A stretch of 7,017 nt of DNA, taken from NCBI GenBank assembly GCA_938003665.1, contig CALKYI010000089.1, positions 1 to 7,017 of the forward strand, written 5' to 3'. How positions within the stretch are numbered: position 1 is the first letter of the stretch; each line of letters starts with the position of its first letter. Under the pieces are notes generated by a model that ran no database searches, had not been told where the DNA came from, and saw only the letters and a program-made list of their open reading frames with translations. Positions 6,041 to 7,017 of the stretch are shown here, piece after piece. A program made the position numbers and the translations under genes. The stretch comes from an uncultured Flavobacteriales bacterium. GTDB taxonomy: Bacteria > Bacteroidota > Bacteroidia > Flavobacteriales_D > Sanyastnellaceae.

Positions 6041-6967
6041 ATGATCCGAACCGCATTTCAAACCATGCACCCTTTCGGGCAACTGATCTTCTTTTTCTGC
6101 ATGGTCCTCATGGGCATGGGACTGGCTTCCGGAATGGGATTGGCCGCCTTGGCCTCGGCATTCGGCCATACGACTGAGCAAGCCATCAACTTCGCCTCGG
6201 ATGCCACCTCCAGCGAAGGAAAGGTCTATAACCTCATCATCAACGGAGTCAACCAAGTGCTGTCCTTCGGCCTGATGGCCTGGTTGGCGAGCAAACTATT
6301 TGCGGGTCGCACGTTCCTCGCCATGAAATGGCCAAAAGCCATCTGGATCGCAGTCGGAATGGGACTGGCATGGGCCGCCCAACCCCTCATCGATTTGACC
6401 TTTCGCTTGAATGGCCTGGTGCTTCAAGCCTTGCCCGAAAGCTGGGTGGCAAATGCGGACCGCTTTGAGGAATTGGCAGCGGAGGTGACCCAGTCCATGT
6501 TGACATACGACTCTGCTTGGCAGTTTCCAGCGACGCTGTTGACCGTGGCTCTACTCCCCGCGGTGTGTGAGGAATTTGCCTTCCGTGGGGTCATCCAGCC
6601 GCTGGTGGCCAAGTGGACCAACAACATCCACGCTGCCGTTTGGATGGCTGCCTTCCTGTTCAGTGCCATCCACCTGCAGTTCCACGGTTTCCTGCCGCGT
6701 ATGGTGCTCGGGGCCGGCCTCGGCTACCTCGTGATTTACAGCAACAGTTTGTGGCCTGCCATCGCCGCGCACTTCTTCAACAACGCTGGAGCCATCCTCA
6801 TGGCTGCCATTTATGGACCGGAATGGGTTGCGCAAGAGGTGAACGCCGCACCGGAGTGGGTCATTTCAGATTACGCTGTCGCGGCAGCTTCCTTGGTCGT
6901 AGGGATCTATCTGGTTCGGTGGGTGCGCAAAACCGGGACGTGGTCCAGTCACCATCCGGTTCACTGA
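6041..6967 (+). CDS. CPBP-family intramembrane protease (CAAX protease/Abi domain)
   Basis: This is a 308-residue, multi-helix membrane protein of the CPBP (CAAX-prenyl protease/bacteriocin-processing) family. The catalytic signature is intact: motif 1 EEFAFRG (E177, E178, R182), motif 2 with H211 in FSAIHLQFHGFLPRMVLG (207-224), and motif 3 AHFFNN (243-248) with H244 and N247/N248. Hydrophobic helices run at about 12-40, 66-88, 98-116, 164-176, 196-210, 218-234, 237-257 and 276-293. The two glutamates and two histidines form the proposed active site of these glutamate-type proteases. Substrates of housekeeping members in Bacteroidota are unknown, and no bacteriocin gene is nearby. The ATG at 6041 gives a normal family N-terminus. 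A forward TGCGTTTG at 5986-5993 is one mismatch from the -7 consensus, but it has no -33 partner, so its promoter is uncertain. It is transcribed divergently from dusB; this pairing recurs in Bacteroidota as far as I recall. Confidence 0.92.
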   Translation: MIRTAFQTMHPFGQLIFFFCMVLMGMGLASGMGLAALASAFGHTTEQAINFASDATSSEGKVYNLIINGVNQVLSFGLMAWLASKLFAGRTFLAMKWPKAIWIAVGMGLAWAAQPLIDLTFRLNGLVLQALPESWVANADRFEELAAEVTQSMLTYDSAWQFPATLLTVALLPAVCEEFAFRGVIQPLVAKWTNNIHAAVWMAAFLFSAIHLQFHGFLPRMVLGAGLGYLVIYSNSLWPAIAAHFFNNAGAILMAAIYGPEWVAQEVNAAPEWVISDYAVAAASLVVGIYLVRWVRKTGTWSSHHPVH

Positions 6968-7017
6968 CCCTTGCGCTGTTCCCGAAGAAACGCATGGGCG
7001 ACATGCAAATCTTCCGG
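6961..7017 (-). CDS. Possible 3' end of a minus-strand gene, product unknown (partial)
   Basis: From the right edge of the window the minus strand reads in frame as PEDLHVAHAFLREQRKGQ and then TGA at 6963-6961. This looks like the amphipathic C-terminal helix of a protein, and the stop overlaps the end of the protease gene by 7 bases in convergent orientation. The PED...A..FL pattern faintly resembles the end of small DUF2007-type signal-transducing proteins, but 18 residues cannot establish this. An alternative is a + strand gene starting at the ATG at 6994 (MGDMQIFR). The true gene cannot be decided without sequence to the right. Confidence 0.3.
   Translation of the reverse strand, partial: PEDLHVAHAFLREQRKGQ

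Noticed and set aside
5981..6256. N-terminal extension of dusB upstream of the GTG at 5980
   Set aside because: The extra 92 residues show no Dus similarity, overlap the divergent protease gene, and would start upstream of the likely dusB promoter.
6041..6967. CPBP protease as part of a defence or bacteriocin system
   Set aside because: Neighbouring genes are housekeeping and no small peptide, immunity or toxin gene is visible, so a defence role is unsupported.

Overview
The window reads as ordinary chromosomal DNA from a member of the Bacteroidota, probably near the Flavobacteriales, with an unusually high GC content for that group (by eye in the high 50s percent, not calculated). The basis for this is threefold. 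Two near-perfect TAnnTTTG boxes sit just upstream of genes; this is the -7 element of the Bacteroidota primary sigma factor. Purine-rich ribosome binding sites are absent before nearly all starts. The protein types and gene pairings (IPWPFR-ending four-helix membrane protein, HflX, RbfA followed by a FtsX-type permease, DusB next to a CPBP protease) also fit, from general knowledge of these genomes. No tRNA, rRNA, CRISPR array, insertion sequence or obvious repeat was found. The stretch is coding almost end to end and no gap exceeds 60 bases.

Layout. Positions 25-1380 (+) hold gdhA, a hexameric-type glutamate dehydrogenase that assimilates ammonium. A -7 box at 1396-1403 starts a tightly packed set of five + strand genes: a four-helix, histidine-bearing membrane protein (1408-1854), a one-haem cytochrome c lipoprotein (1854-2201), the ribosome-associated GTPase hflX (2201-3379), the 30S maturation factor rbfA (3397-3735), and a LolC/LolE/FtsX-type ABC permease (3740-4990). 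The first three are joined by one-base stop/start overlaps, and the last two follow after 17 and 4 bases. On the minus strand, dusB (4991-5980), a tRNA dihydrouridine synthase, abuts the permease stop codon with no bases between. It diverges from a CPBP-type intramembrane protease gene (6041-6967, +) across a 60-base gap that carries a minus-strand promoter. The last 57 bases hold what may be the end of a further minus-strand gene.

How the genes fit together. Three genes concern RNA or the ribosome (hflX, rbfA, dusB). Two look like a small membrane electron-transfer pair (four-helix protein plus haem c lipoprotein), and the remaining two encode a permease and a membrane protease of the envelope. 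The most interesting part is 1390-2201: a near-canonical promoter box so close to the start codon that the message is predicted to be leaderless, driving a compact putative cytochrome b / cytochrome c module translationally coupled to hflX. Nothing here amounts to a clear, wholly new system; the rest is core housekeeping.
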